Origin: Bacteroidales bacterium UBA5206
GTDB lineage: Bacteria > Bacteroidota > Bacteroidia > Bacteroidales > Tenuifilaceae
Direction of reading: 5' to 3'
NCBI GenBank assembly: GCA_002412705.1
Contig: DHVO01000211.1
Location: 1 to 30,896 of the forward strand
DNA: 30,896 nucleotides
This document shows positions 22,830-30,896 of this stretch, in pieces. The position numbers and the translations under genes are program-made. The notes under the pieces are model-generated. The model was not told where the DNA came from and did not search any database. It was given only the letters and a program-made list of their open reading frames with translations. Every line of letters starts with the position of its first letter. Position 1 is the first letter of the stretch.

Positions 22830-23906
22830 TTAGCTGTTTTTGCGAATAAAGGATTTTGCAGATATTGTTGGAGCCAGGTAGCGTCTCCAGTAATAGGTAA
22901 ATGATGTTAGCATAATTAATGAGCTAAACGCTTTAAATCTGCAAAGGTATTGTAGTAAGTAGTATGTAATCCACATTACTGGGAGACATATAAGTGTAAC
23001 AACAGTTAGATTAATGAGGCCTGGCATTAAAGCGTATGTTTTGGGTGCTATATGCACAATTCCCTCAGTAATTTGTTGTGCAAAAGGTATTGCCGAAATG
23101 CCAATAATAATTGCCGCTGCATATCCATGTCCTGTATTGATTGATTTTTTGGGGCATATGTTCATACAACGCATACAGCTTTCGCAATTGAAAGTCCAGT
23201 AGGGCCTTTTATGCCTGAATGTAATTGCATTAACTGGGCATTTCTCTGCGCATAGTTTGCACCCATTACAGGTATGGCTTGCAAAAAATGTTTTTGCAAG
23301 AAAGAATCGGCCAACTATAAAGTACCCTAAAGCGACTGGGGCTATAGCAATATCAAGAGGAATAGAGGCAAGGTATATAAAAGGGAAGGTTCTTTTTCTT
23401 TGCAAAACCTTTTGGGCAAAGTTTTTCATAACCCCGTTACATCTTTCAGTAATTGAGTCAACAACCTTTTTACGTAATCCAGGATGAATTGATATCCAGT
23501 TGGAGGGCATGTCTAGTGGTTGGGCTCCTGCTATTTTATAACCCTTTAGCCAAAGTATTAGTAAGGGCAAATGAATTGCAACACCGCTTAACCCTGGAGT
23601 GAATAGCTTGTAAAGCTTCATTCCCGCCCTGCAGTTTACAAGGAAAATGCTACAATGGTTGGTTGCTCTTGGAAAGCGAAGTATAAACTTTAGGGCAAAC
23701 CAAGGCAGGCTGAAGCCATGTGCTGGATATAAAAAGCCAATCAGTTTAGCATCACTCGTTTCGAGGGTGGGGTTCCGCTTATCAATTAAATTCACATTGC
23801 AGGTGTAACCCTTATCATTGGCTACTGTTTTAAACCAATTGGCTGCAAGTAAGGAGTTGCCAGTGCCGCTAAATGTGTAAAGTTCAATTGATTCTGATGT
23901 GTCCAT
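22830..23906 (-). CDS. EFR1-family flavodoxin/ferredoxin fusion with C-terminal membrane helices
   Basis: A 358-residue protein. The N-terminal flavodoxin-like part (about 8-165) starts with the phosphate-binding loop TFSGTGNS. A double 4Fe-4S ferredoxin domain has C213, C216, C219, C223 (CNGCKLCAEKC) and C241, C244, C247, C251 (CESCMRCMNIC). Two further hydrophobic segments follow (about 262-280 and 296-318), with one between the two domains (about 183-205). It should be a membrane-associated electron-transfer protein handling FMN and two iron-sulfur clusters. It is monocistronic on the minus strand; its partner oxidoreductase is not visible. Confidence 0.88.
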   Translation of the reverse strand: MDTSESIELYTFSGTGNSLLAANWFKTVANDKGYTCNVNLIDKRNPTLETSDAKLIGFLYPAHGFSLPWFALKFILRFPRATNHCSIFLVNCRAGMKLYKLFTPGLSGVAIHLPLLILWLKGYKIAGAQPLDMPSNWISIHPGLRKKVVDSITERCNGVMKNFAQKVLQRKRTFPFIYLASIPLDIAIAPVALGYFIVGRFFLAKTFFASHTCNGCKLCAEKCPVNAITFRHKRPYWTFNCESCMRCMNICPKKSINTGHGYAAAIIIGISAIPFAQQITEGIVHIAPKTYALMPGLINLTVVTLICLPVMWITYYLLQYLCRFKAFSSLIMLTSFTYYWRRYLAPTISAKSFIRKNS

Positions 23907-24040
23907 TCTGCCTTCAAATTAGGTCGGTTTGCTAAACTCAATGCTAGGCTCGGAAAAAATCAGCCTAACCAGCTATAAAAGTAGCTGTAGTTTTGGGAGA
24001 GTGTCATGTTGCGCTCTGTTTTTTGGCTACCAAAAAAGGA

Positions 24041-24048
24041 TAAATTTG
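24041..24048 (+). promoter_or_regulatory. -7 box of the MFS transporter gene
   Basis: TAAATTTG matches TAnnTTTG; the nearest TTG upstream (24023-24025) is closer than usual. A start of transcription near 24055 excludes the in-frame ATG at 24006 and supports initiation at 24072. Confidence 0.45.
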
Positions 24049-24071
24049 TGTATCACTCTACGGGAAAAGGT

Positions 24072-25244
24072 ATGGAAAACGAAAACTCGATTTGGACTGG
24101 CAGCTTTATTCGTATTACAGTTGCTAATTTGCTTATGGCGTTGGCATTCTACTTTTTGCTACCCGTTTTACCACTTTTTTTATCGGAGAAGCTTAGTGCT
24201 AGCGAAGGGGATATTGGAATTGTTCTGGCCTTTTACACTATTGCGGCGCTTATTATTCGCCCCTTTACGGGTTTCGCGCTGGACTCTATTGGGAGAAAGA
24301 GTATTTACCTGCTGGCGTTTCTTTTATTCTCGCTACTTTTTGCTGGATACCTAAGCGTATTATCAATTCTATACATGATTTTTTTGCGATTTCTCCATGG
24401 CTTAACCTGGGGCGTACTAACCACATCGGGCTCAACCATTGCGGTAGATATGATTCCCGTTAAGCGAAGGGGCGAGGGGATAGGTTACTTTGGATTATCC
24501 ATGACAATAGGAATGGCCATAGGCCCTATGATAGCCCTTTTTATTAATGGCGATGGGAGTTACTACTTTGTGTTTATAGCTGCCCTTGCACTGGGTATAA
24601 TGGGGCTGTTGCTAGCGCTTTCGTTAAAGTTCCCGCCTTACAATCCGGTAAAGAAAAGGTTCTCGGCTAGTGGGCTGTTTGAGCAAAAAGCACTTCCCGT
24701 ATTGCTAAATATGCTTTTGGTGATGTTCACCTATGGGGGATTAATATCCTTTGTATCGCTTTATGGGCGAGAACTTGGAATAGGTAATAGTGGACCTTTT
24801 TTTCTTATCCTATCAACTGGAATTGGCGTTTCTAGGATTTTTAGTGGGCGAGCATTCGATAAATCTGGCCCTAGGACTATTGTTACCATTGGCTTACTAT
24901 TGCTAACCATTGGGTTTACTGTAATATCGTTACTAAATAATGCTGTTGGCTTTTACCTTTCGGCGCTGGTTCTGGGGACTGGGTTTGGGATAATAATGCC
25001 TACATTCCAAACAATTGCGAACAATGTGGTGCATGCAGAGCGTAGAGGGGTAGCAAACTCAACCTTTTTCTCCTTTTTTGATATTGGCATTGGATTAGGA
25101 ATGATAGGAGTAGGGTTGCTAATACAACATTTTGGTTATGCCAATACGTTTATGGTGTGTGCTGGCTTTATTGTTGCTGCACTACTGCTCTTTATTGCTT
25201 TTACAGCAAAGCACTATCAGAATATAGCACAGCGTTTAGGGTAG
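24072..25244 (+). CDS. Major facilitator superfamily transporter
   Basis: A 390-residue protein with about 12 membrane helices. The loop 2-3 signature is RPFTGFALDSIGRKS (motif A, usually GxLaDrxGRkr), and a second copy of the loop appears in the C-terminal half as SGRAFDKSGPRT. The length and the SGSTIAVDMIPVKRRGEGIGYFG region (read in two parts) are typical of drug/sugar-type MFS efflux proteins. The ATG at 24072 (MENENSIWTG) is taken because the -7 box lies downstream of the alternative start at 24006. The substrate cannot be named. Confidence 0.9.
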   Translation: MENENSIWTGSFIRITVANLLMALAFYFLLPVLPLFLSEKLSASEGDIGIVLAFYTIAALIIRPFTGFALDSIGRKSIYLLAFLLFSLLFAGYLSVLSILYMIFLRFLHGLTWGVLTTSGSTIAVDMIPVKRRGEGIGYFGLSMTIGMAIGPMIALFINGDGSYYFVFIAALALGIMGLLLALSLKFPPYNPVKKRFSASGLFEQKALPVLLNMLLVMFTYGGLISFVSLYGRELGIGNSGPFFLILSTGIGVSRIFSGRAFDKSGPRTIVTIGLLLLTIGFTVISLLNNAVGFYLSALVLGTGFGIIMPTFQTIANNVVHAERRGVANSTFFSFFDIGIGLGMIGVGLLIQHFGYANTFMVCAGFIVAALLLFIAFTAKHYQNIAQRLG

Positions 25245-25257
25245 CTACGTGCACATA

Positions 25258-25297
25258 AAAAGCAAAGGCGATTATACCCATAATCGCCTTTGCTTTT
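25258..25297. terminator. Bidirectional terminator between convergent genes
   Basis: An 18-bp perfect stem (25258-25275 and 25280-25297, core AAAAGCAAAGGCGATTAT) with an ACCC loop and flanking A/T runs. It separates the MFS gene from the minus-strand lipoprotein gene. Confidence 0.9.
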
Positions 25298-25307
25298 GCA
25301 TGTTGGG

Positions 25308-26054
25308 CTAGTAAACGTTTACAGCAAAATCCATATTTACCTCCATGTTATTTATGGGAATGGTTAGTCGTACCGATTTTATATACTTAGAGGGTTCGTT
25401 AAAATAGATTAATCCCCTTATGGAGTTGTTTGGGAATAGCGTTGTTTTACGGAGTGCGGTTGCTTCCCATATGTAACGTAAATCGGTTAGGCGTTGAATG
25501 GATTGGTAGTGGATATCGTCGTTTACAGCAAGGCCTCCATAAACTGCTTCTCTTCCCACTTCTGTTGCAATAATTTCAGCATCAGATTTTTCTTTGTTAA
25601 TGGTGGCCACGCTGTATGTTACATCGGCAAGGGCCACGCCTAGTGCAAACAGCTGGTAGTTGGTGTGCGAGGCATCCTGTTGCGACATGGAGATGTCTAT
25701 ATTCCTGAGCTCGTGTTCAGGGTCAAGTGCTTTTTGGGGTACAGTAAAGTCAAAGTTACTTCTGGCCGTTTCCCACGATAAAGGGGAAAGCACAAACTGC
25801 TCTGGAGAAACTAAAAAATCGGTGGAGTCCTCATTTATTACCTCAATATCAAAGCTAATTAGCCCACCTTCGTGCTTATGGAAAGCCGTGTGTACAACAA
25901 ACGAGTTTGCTTTTATGCTAACAAACTCTTTACCTCGGTCCCAAACGGTAACACTCTCGGTGGGGTTTAGCCTAAAAACAGGACGTGGCGATACGCATGA
26001 ATTTAATAGCTGCGCAACAACAGCTAATGTAATAAGTTTGATACTTGTTTTCAT
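25308..26054 (-). CDS. Lipoprotein of unknown function
   Basis: A 248-residue protein with a lipoprotein signal: MKTSIKLITLAVVAQ followed by the lipobox LNSC, lipid-bearing Cys at residue 20. The mature protein appears beta-rich (VTVWDRGKEFVSIKANSFVV at the start, a VRLTIPINNMEVNMDFAVN strand pair at the end). A helical alanine-rich middle (QLFALGVALADVTYSVATI) separates them. I recognise no domain. It ends 10 bp from the terminator and lies downstream of the antiporter gene on the same strand, separated by 76 bp. Confidence 0.75.
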   Translation of the reverse strand: MKTSIKLITLAVVAQLLNSCVSPRPVFRLNPTESVTVWDRGKEFVSIKANSFVVHTAFHKHEGGLISFDIEVINEDSTDFLVSPEQFVLSPLSWETARSNFDFTVPQKALDPEHELRNIDISMSQQDASHTNYQLFALGVALADVTYSVATINKEKSDAEIIATEVGREAVYGGLAVNDDIHYQSIQRLTDLRYIWEATALRKTTLFPNNSIRGLIYFNEPSKYIKSVRLTIPINNMEVNMDFAVNVY

Positions 26055-26130
26055 AGTTAGGGTAAATAGGATGATGCTTGGCTCAAGATCAAACTTTAAG
26101 CCAATATTCGATAAGGAATCTTTAATTTTA

Positions 26131-28224
26131 CTAATTCTTTATGTTGCCCATAATTTTGTTGAAGTCGGACTCCACAAAGCTATTGTTTACGTTGGATGAG
26201 AGCCATGTTCCAGTATCAATTGCAATAGTTCTTTCTTGTTCTGGGTAGGCAATAGCAAAGCTGTTGTACTTTAAGTGCTTTGATACCAGTTTTGGGGTGT
26301 GTTGCAAGTTTGATGAGAATGATATGGAGTTTACCCTTGCACTTATTAAAACATAAAAAGTGTCCTCTTCGTAGGTGTTGTGCTTGCTAAAGAATTCGTC
26401 CCAAGAATTAAGCTCGGCAATACTATAGGGTATTTTAAACCGATTTTGCTTTAGCGCTTCAATAAATGTGTCGTTGGACGATTTAGGTATTGTAAAGGTT
26501 ACCTTGGCGCTAGTTTGATTGGCCAAATTTTTTATTGTTTTTAGTATATGGCCAAATCCTATTTCTAGTTCGGCTAGGGGTGGTACAACAACGTTAAGCT
26601 TGTTAAAGGTATTTAGTGGGTGCTTAAGTGCTACAACATGAACTGGTTGCTTAACCTCAAGTAGAATATGTTCAAGTATTGATCCAAACACCCATTGTTT
26701 TGGGCTAAACCTACCATTCCACCCCATTACTAAATCGGAAATAGATAGCTCCTTGCAGGCTCTCACAATACCTGCTGCAACATCATAATCAACACGGGTA
26801 ACGGGTTCCACTTTACAATCGAAAGCATGGCTAATATCAACAGCTTTTTGAAGTACCTTGTTTACATTGGCAATTTCTTGTTCCGATTTGGCTACAGCAA
26901 GTGCAAAAAGGGGCTCCTGCTCTGTGTGGGTTTTAAGGTATCGGGCAAACTCAATTAGAATTTCAACTGTTGAAGGGTTTGCTATAGGAACCAGAATGCG
27001 CTCATGCTTATCGGTTGTTTGAAACTGATCCTTGGCATTTACAGCAATGGCTTGTGCTGCGCTTTGGGTAATAAAGCCACTTACAAGGCTAGTTGTAAGT
27101 ATAAGCATTACTGTAGCATTTAGGAGTACATCGCCTAGTATTCCCAGCTCGTACCCAATTAGTGCCACAGCAAGCGTTGCTGCTGCACGGGAGCAGCTAA
27201 GTCCAAAAAGAAGCTTGCGATGCGATTCGGGTAGCAAAAATGCCTTTTGAACAATGAATGCAGCAAACCACTTAGACGCTAAAGCAATAACTGTTAGCAC
27301 AACAGAAAGCCCAATAATATTCCACCCCTTAAATATAACCCCCACGTTAATAAGCATCCCAACGCTTATAAGGAAGAAGGGAATAAATAGGGAGTTCCCT
27401 ACAAATTCAATTCGGTTCATTAGAGCCGATGCCGATGGTATTTGTCTGCTAAGCATAATTCCAGCAAGGAAGGCTCCAATTATGGGTTCAAAACCGCTTA
27501 GCTCTGCCATTAAACCCGCTAAAAAAACCATTGTTAGTGCAAAGGTGAACTGCGCCATAGGCTGGCTACTTAGGTTGCTAAAGAACCAACGGCTCACTCT
27601 TGGAAAAATGGCCAAAATAAATATTAGGTAAAGGGTTATGTGCAAAGCGTATTTGAGCCAAAAAACAAGGCTCATCTCGCCCTTTGCAACTGCTGTAATT
27701 GCTGTTAACATTATTAGCACAGCAGTGTCTGTGATAATGGTTCCAGATATGGCAATACTTACAATGCTTCTACGTTTTATCCCAAAGCGACTAATAATGG
27801 GGTACGATACCAATGTGTGCGTTGAAAGCATTGCTGCAACTAACCAGGAACTTACAAGGTTATACCCAAGAAAATATCTTGATACACCAAACCCTATTGC
27901 CAAGGGAATTACAAATGTTAGAACACCAAACCATATGCTCTGTTTTTTACTCTTTGCAAAGCTGTGCACATCTAGCTCTAGACCTACCAGAAACATAATG
28001 TACATTAAACCTATTGTTCCCAGAAGCTCCATGCTCCCCTCATAGGCAATAAGATTTAACCCATGTGGGCCAATTAAAACGCCCGAAAGTATTAATCCTA
28101 CTATACCTGGAATTTTTACCTTGTTTAATATCAATGGTATAACTAGTAGAATTAAAAGAACAATGGTAATAATAACCACAGGGTCTTGAAAGGGAAGTTT
28201 CGATACAAACAGTAAGCTATGCAT
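26131..28224 (-). CDS. CPA2-type cation:proton antiporter with C-terminal universal-stress-like region
   Basis: A 697-residue protein. Residues about 15-390 form a Na_H_Exchanger (PF00999) domain of about 12 helices: GLILSGVLIGPHGLN, MFLVGLELDV, TIITDTAVLI (with D166 at the usual ion-binding position, preceded by Thr) and FEPIIGAFLAGIMLS. From about 407 (KHERILVPIANPST) to the end lies a soluble region of two UspA-like halves, typical of Bacteroidota antiporters and distinct from KefB/KefC, which carry TrkA domains. It starts at 28224 (MHSLLFVS); a TTG at 28251 lies inside the -7 box. A potassium or sodium efflux role is inferred. Confidence 0.9.
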   Translation of the reverse strand: MHSLLFVSKLPFQDPVVIITIVLLILLVIPLILNKVKIPGIVGLILSGVLIGPHGLNLIAYEGSMELLGTIGLMYIMFLVGLELDVHSFAKSKKQSIWFGVLTFVIPLAIGFGVSRYFLGYNLVSSWLVAAMLSTHTLVSYPIISRFGIKRRSIVSIAISGTIITDTAVLIMLTAITAVAKGEMSLVFWLKYALHITLYLIFILAIFPRVSRWFFSNLSSQPMAQFTFALTMVFLAGLMAELSGFEPIIGAFLAGIMLSRQIPSASALMNRIEFVGNSLFIPFFLISVGMLINVGVIFKGWNIIGLSVVLTVIALASKWFAAFIVQKAFLLPESHRKLLFGLSCSRAAATLAVALIGYELGILGDVLLNATVMLILTTSLVSGFITQSAAQAIAVNAKDQFQTTDKHERILVPIANPSTVEILIEFARYLKTHTEQEPLFALAVAKSEQEIANVNKVLQKAVDISHAFDCKVEPVTRVDYDVAAGIVRACKELSISDLVMGWNGRFSPKQWVFGSILEHILLEVKQPVHVVALKHPLNTFNKLNVVVPPLAELEIGFGHILKTIKNLANQTSAKVTFTIPKSSNDTFIEALKQNRFKIPYSIAELNSWDEFFSKHNTYEEDTFYVLISARVNSISFSSNLQHTPKLVSKHLKYNSFAIAYPEQERTIAIDTGTWLSSNVNNSFVESDFNKIMGNIKN

Positions 28225-28248
28225 ACAATTGGGTTTTGGGCTAAAATA

Positions 28249-28256
28249 CAAAAATA
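28249..28256 (-). promoter_or_regulatory. -7 box of the antiporter gene
   Basis: Minus-strand TATTTTTG matches TAnnTTTG about 25 bp before the ATG at 28224. No -33 TTG is seen. It decides against a TTG start at 28251. Confidence 0.45.
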
Positions 28257-28288
28257 TGCTAACAACCAGTTAGCGTAATGTTTTGATA

Positions 28289-28978
28289 TTAGTCCTTAAC
28301 CATACTCTTAATCCTTACTGCAAGGTACACAAATGGTGTATCGGCTGCTGCCACAATAAACTTTAAAACATAGGTGGAGAGTATTACCTCTATAAGAACA
28401 GTAGTATCAAGAACTCCTAAAAAGGCAATTAGTGTAAATATAACAGAGTCGATTAGCTGAGAAACGATAGTGCTTAAATTGTTTCTAATCCAAATGTGCT
28501 TTTGTGCGGGAAAACGTTTTCGCCAGAAATGGTAAGCCCAAATATCGTGCTGCTGCGATACCAAATAGGCAATTAAACTGGCCGCGGCAATGCGGGGCAT
28601 AAGGCTAAAAATGTGGCTAAGGCTTTGCGATGTGGTTTGCGAAAACTCATCGGCAAGTGGTGCAAATAGCAGCGCTAAATTCATTATTAACGTCATGGCT
28701 ATTAGGCTAAAAAAACCTATCCACACGGCTTTTTTAGCTTCCTCTTTCCCGTATATTTCAGAGAGAATATCGGTTACCAAAAACGACGTAGCATAAACAA
28801 TGTTGCCTAGGGTTGCGGCCATGCCAAACAGCTCAACGGTTTGCACAACTTGAATGTTGGCCAGAATGGTCGATACCGGCACCCAAACAAAAAGTCCAAT
28901 CTTCCCAAAAAATCGGTATGCTGCAGTTACCATAGCAAAGTTGGCAATGAGCATAACAAGCCACCAAATCTCGTTCAT
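28289..28978 (-). CDS. Queuosine-precursor transporter (YhhQ/VUT family)
   Basis: A 229-residue membrane protein with about six helices. Family motifs are LANIQVVQTVELFG, ATSFLVTDILSEIYGKEEAKKAV (read in two parts), AAASLIAYLVSQQHDIWAYHFW and NLSTIVSQLIDSVIFTLIAFLG. YhhQ imports queuine or preQ-type precursors for modification of tRNA anticodon position 34. The conserved TDILSE, SQ and SQLIDS sets line the transport path. It has its own minus-strand promoter candidate and no visible preQ1 riboswitch; the leader is only some 10 nt. Confidence 0.92.
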   Translation of the reverse strand: MNEIWWLVMLIANFAMVTAAYRFFGKIGLFVWVPVSTILANIQVVQTVELFGMAATLGNIVYATSFLVTDILSEIYGKEEAKKAVWIGFFSLIAMTLIMNLALLFAPLADEFSQTTSQSLSHIFSLMPRIAAASLIAYLVSQQHDIWAYHFWRKRFPAQKHIWIRNNLSTIVSQLIDSVIFTLIAFLGVLDTTVLIEVILSTYVLKFIVAAADTPFVYLAVRIKSMVKD

Positions 28979-28988
28979 TTTTTTATCT

Positions 28989-29015
28989 GCAAAGTAAACA
29001 CAATTCTGTTAACAA
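28989..29015 (-). promoter_or_regulatory. Candidate promoter of the VUT-family gene
   Basis: On the minus strand, a TTG (29013-29015), a spacer of about 16 bp and TTACTTTGC (28989-28997, one mismatch to TAnnTTTG). It is very near the ATG at 28978, so the leader would be only a few nucleotides long; a weak call. Confidence 0.3.
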
Positions 29016-29036
29016 CTTTTTCCAGTAATGGTTGGG

Positions 29037-29053
29037 TAAATTTGTTACTTTTG
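29037..29053 (+). promoter_or_regulatory. Two overlapping -7 boxes for the ABC transporter gene
   Basis: TAAATTTG (29037-29044) and TACTTTTG (29046-29053) each match TAnnTTTG, 70-85 bp before the ATG at 29122. The -33 element is unclear for both. Confidence 0.35.
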
Positions 29054-29121
29054 GTTTTTCAAATCATCGCCATAAACTATATTAGTAATTCTTATTTAAC
29101 ATATAATTCCTGTTTTAACGT

Positions 29122-30896
29122 ATGAACGAGTCCATTCTTAAAGCTCTTATTCAGCTATTTGCTATTGTTGTTGATATGGATAAGCACAATAGGATTGGAA
29201 GCGCTAAAGAGGTGGTTCGCAACTACCTTGAGCAAGAGTTTAGCCGGGAAATTGTTCGTACATACCTTGAGGATTTTGATGAGTACATTCAAACCTATCA
29301 CCCCTACTTTGGCGATGATGAGGAGAAACGTAAGGGTTTCTCTGTAAGCTTCTCAACACGGGTTCACGATATTTGCCATTCCATAAACAATGAGTTTGAG
29401 CAGCACCAGAAGGTGTGGCTCATTTTGCAACTTATTGAGTTTATTAGCGATAGCCAGTTTGGTAGCGATAGCAAGTTTGGTTTTATTAAAGGGGTTGCCC
29501 AGGAGTTTAATATTAGTGAGTATGAGTTTGGCAATGGAAAGGAGTTTATCCTTTGCGAGTCACCCGACAGGATTCCACTTAATCAACAAATCCTTTTAAT
29601 AGACTCCAATGCCGAGTGTAATTTGCCTAATGTTAAGCACTTGCGTAACGAGAAGCTTAGTGGACAGGTGTGGGTTCTACACATTGAGAGTACAAATACG
29701 CTGCTTGTTAAGTATTTTGGGGAAACTAACCTGTTTCTCAACAGCCGCAATATAAAACCTGGACGTACCTATATTTTTGGCGTTGGTTCAGTAATTCGTA
29801 GCACCAAAATAGATCCTATATACTACACTAAAGTATCAAGCCTGTTTATTCATAACTACCGCAAAGCGTTTGTTCAGCTTTCGGCTATAGACATTGAGTA
29901 TAGGCATAAGGGAAGTAAGGATGGTATTCATCCATTCTCCTTTGAGGCGCACTCCGGACAGCTTATTGGTGTAATGGGCGGGAGTGGTGTTGGCAAATCA
30001 ACACTTTTAAATCTACTCAATGGCAATTTAAAGCCATACAAGGGTAAGGTTTGCATTAATGGTTACGATGTACATAATGAGAGTCCCGCTTTAGAGGGGC
30101 TTATAGGTTATGTTCCGCAGGACGATTTGCTGGTTGAGGAGCTTTCCGTGTACCAAAACCTATACTTTGGCGCAAGCCTCTGCTTTAGCAAAGCTACCGA
30201 GGAGGAGATAAAAAAACTGGTTGAGCAAATTCTTAATGATTTCGATCTGGTTGAGGCTCGCGATTTAAAGGTAGGAAATCCCATAAACAAGTTTATTAGC
30301 GGTGGTCAGCGCAAGCGTTTAAACATAGCTATGGAGCTTATGCGTGAGCCTGCCGTTCTTTATATTGATGAGCCAACCTCAGGGCTATCATCAATGGACT
30401 CCGAGCGCATTATTCTCTTGCTAAAACGACAAACGTTTAAGGGCAAGCTGGTTATAGCCAATATACATCAACCATCCTCAGATTTGTTTAAGCTGTTCGA
30501 TAAGATTATTGTGCTCGATCAGGGTGGGCGAATCATATTTCAGGGTAATCCAATGGATGCTGTGGTTTACTTTAAAACCATGGCTCATTACCTAAAAGCA
30601 GAAGAGAGTGAGTGCTTAACTTGTGGTAATGTTAACACGGAGCAAATACTTAGAATAGTAGAGGCCCGCGTTGTGAATGAGTACGGAAAGCTAACCCGAA
30701 AGCGTAAACGCTCAGCCGACGAGTGGTACGAGCTTTACCTGAGCAACGTGGAGAAGCGCATGAAGCGCATCTCCTGTGGACGCAAGATTGCGTTACCGCT
30801 TAGCAGCTTCAGCATTCCGTCCAAAAAGCGACAAATGCTGCTGTTCTTTAAGCGCACCTTGCTGGGCAAGTTGGCCAATAGGCAATTTATGGGCAT
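29122..30896 (+). CDS. ABCG-type ABC transporter with TerB-like N-terminus (3' end outside window)
   Basis: The reading frame from the ATG at 29122 stays open to the window end (591 codons), so this is a partial gene. In order: an acidic helical region of about 110 residues resembling TerB (LFAIVVDMDKHNRIGSAKE, PYFGDDEEKRKGFS); a beta-rich, FHA-like stretch at about 180-260 (GETNLFLNSRNIKPGRTYIF); then an ABCG nucleotide-binding domain. The latter has Walker A GGSGVGKST (286-294), Q-loop YVPQDD, signature ISGGQRKRL (392-400), Walker B LYIDEPTSGL with catalytic E417, and the switch His in NIHQPSS. At the edge, RQMLLFFKRTLLGKL should lead into the membrane domain. The role is unknown; ABCG half-transporters export lipids or drugs. 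Confidence 0.9.
   Translation, partial: MNESILKALIQLFAIVVDMDKHNRIGSAKEVVRNYLEQEFSREIVRTYLEDFDEYIQTYHPYFGDDEEKRKGFSVSFSTRVHDICHSINNEFEQHQKVWLILQLIEFISDSQFGSDSKFGFIKGVAQEFNISEYEFGNGKEFILCESPDRIPLNQQILLIDSNAECNLPNVKHLRNEKLSGQVWVLHIESTNTLLVKYFGETNLFLNSRNIKPGRTYIFGVGSVIRSTKIDPIYYTKVSSLFIHNYRKAFVQLSAIDIEYRHKGSKDGIHPFSFEAHSGQLIGVMGGSGVGKSTLLNLLNGNLKPYKGKVCINGYDVHNESPALEGLIGYVPQDDLLVEELSVYQNLYFGASLCFSKATEEEIKKLVEQILNDFDLVEARDLKVGNPINKFISGGQRKRLNIAMELMREPAVLYIDEPTSGLSSMDSERIILLLKRQTFKGKLVIANIHQPSSDLFKLFDKIIVLDQGGRIIFQGNPMDAVVYFKTMAHYLKAEESECLTCGNVNTEQILRIVEARVVNEYGKLTRKRKRSADEWYELYLSNVEKRMKRISCGRKIALPLSSFSIPSKKRQMLLFFKRTLLGKLANRQFMG
29446..29481 (+). repeat. Two in-frame 18-bp tandem repeats
   Basis: AGCGATAGCCAGTTTGGT is repeated next to itself with one change (C to A), giving SDSQFG-SDSKFG in the linker after the TerB-like region. 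It looks like a recent in-frame duplication. Confidence 0.85.

Noticed and set aside
23929..24354. Plus-strand frame overlapping the start of the MFS gene
   Set aside because: Out of frame with the MFS transporter, begins before its promoter, and the translation is a shadow.
1..30896. Search for CRISPR arrays, tRNA/rRNA genes, insertion sequences and integrases
   Set aside because: No repeat-spacer pattern, no transposase or integrase motifs and no recognisable RNA genes were found by reading.

Overview
The window looks like a chromosome segment of a member of the Bacteroidota, most likely a free-living Bacteroidales-type organism. The evidence is moderate A+T content, weak or absent Shine-Dalgarno sequences, several TAnnTTTG-type -7 promoter boxes, and families typical of the phylum (LytS/LytTR pair, DUF2279, EFR1 ferredoxin, DUF362 with a DUF6599-type partner, SiaC/DUF1987, OadG ending in SPWSSKIYGLGNWRR). 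Genus cannot be read from the sequence. There are no rRNA or tRNA genes, insertion sequences, phage genes or CRISPR arrays.

Layout. 1-1946: 3' end of a LytS-type histidine kinase, its overlapping LytTR regulator and a small membrane protein. 2009-2923: exported DUF2279-type protein. 3086-7088: a same-strand run of two secreted gluzincin-type metallopeptidases flanking an NTF2-like exported protein, then an alpha/beta hydrolase. 7328-13297: a signalling island with two paralogous LuxR-type regulators, two chemoreceptors and a stand-alone receiver-like protein. 13486-14594: an unknown cytoplasmic protein and a convergent SiaC-family protein. 14763-17307: TrkH/TrkA potassium uptake. 17425-19943: an isolated OadG subunit and an OmpR/histidine kinase pair, closed by a strong terminator. 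20252-22306: a Tat-exported DUF362 protein and its exported partner. 22376-28978: mostly minus-strand genes (small DMT-type membrane protein, EFR1 flavodoxin/ferredoxin, lipoprotein, CPA2 antiporter, queuosine-precursor transporter) with one plus-strand MFS transporter. 29122 to the end: an ABCG-type transporter with a TerB-like N-terminal extension, cut by the window edge.

The most unusual region is 7.2-9.1 kb. Two genes, the second LuxR-type regulator (8211) and a chemoreceptor (9108), are preceded by the same gap-free block of about 70 bp. It holds a 34-bp inverted repeat (two 14-nt arms, 6-nt spacer), then a -33 TTG, exactly 20 bp, and the -7 box TTGCTTTG. Three base changes between the two copies are all compensated in the opposite arm. 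The two LuxR-type paralogs share an identical recognition-helix core and have receivers without the phosphoacceptor Asp. The simplest reading is a non-canonical LuxR-type circuit that controls its own paralog and a chemoreceptor. The region ends with a third degenerate receiver, a second receptor, and a SiaC-family switch protein nearby.
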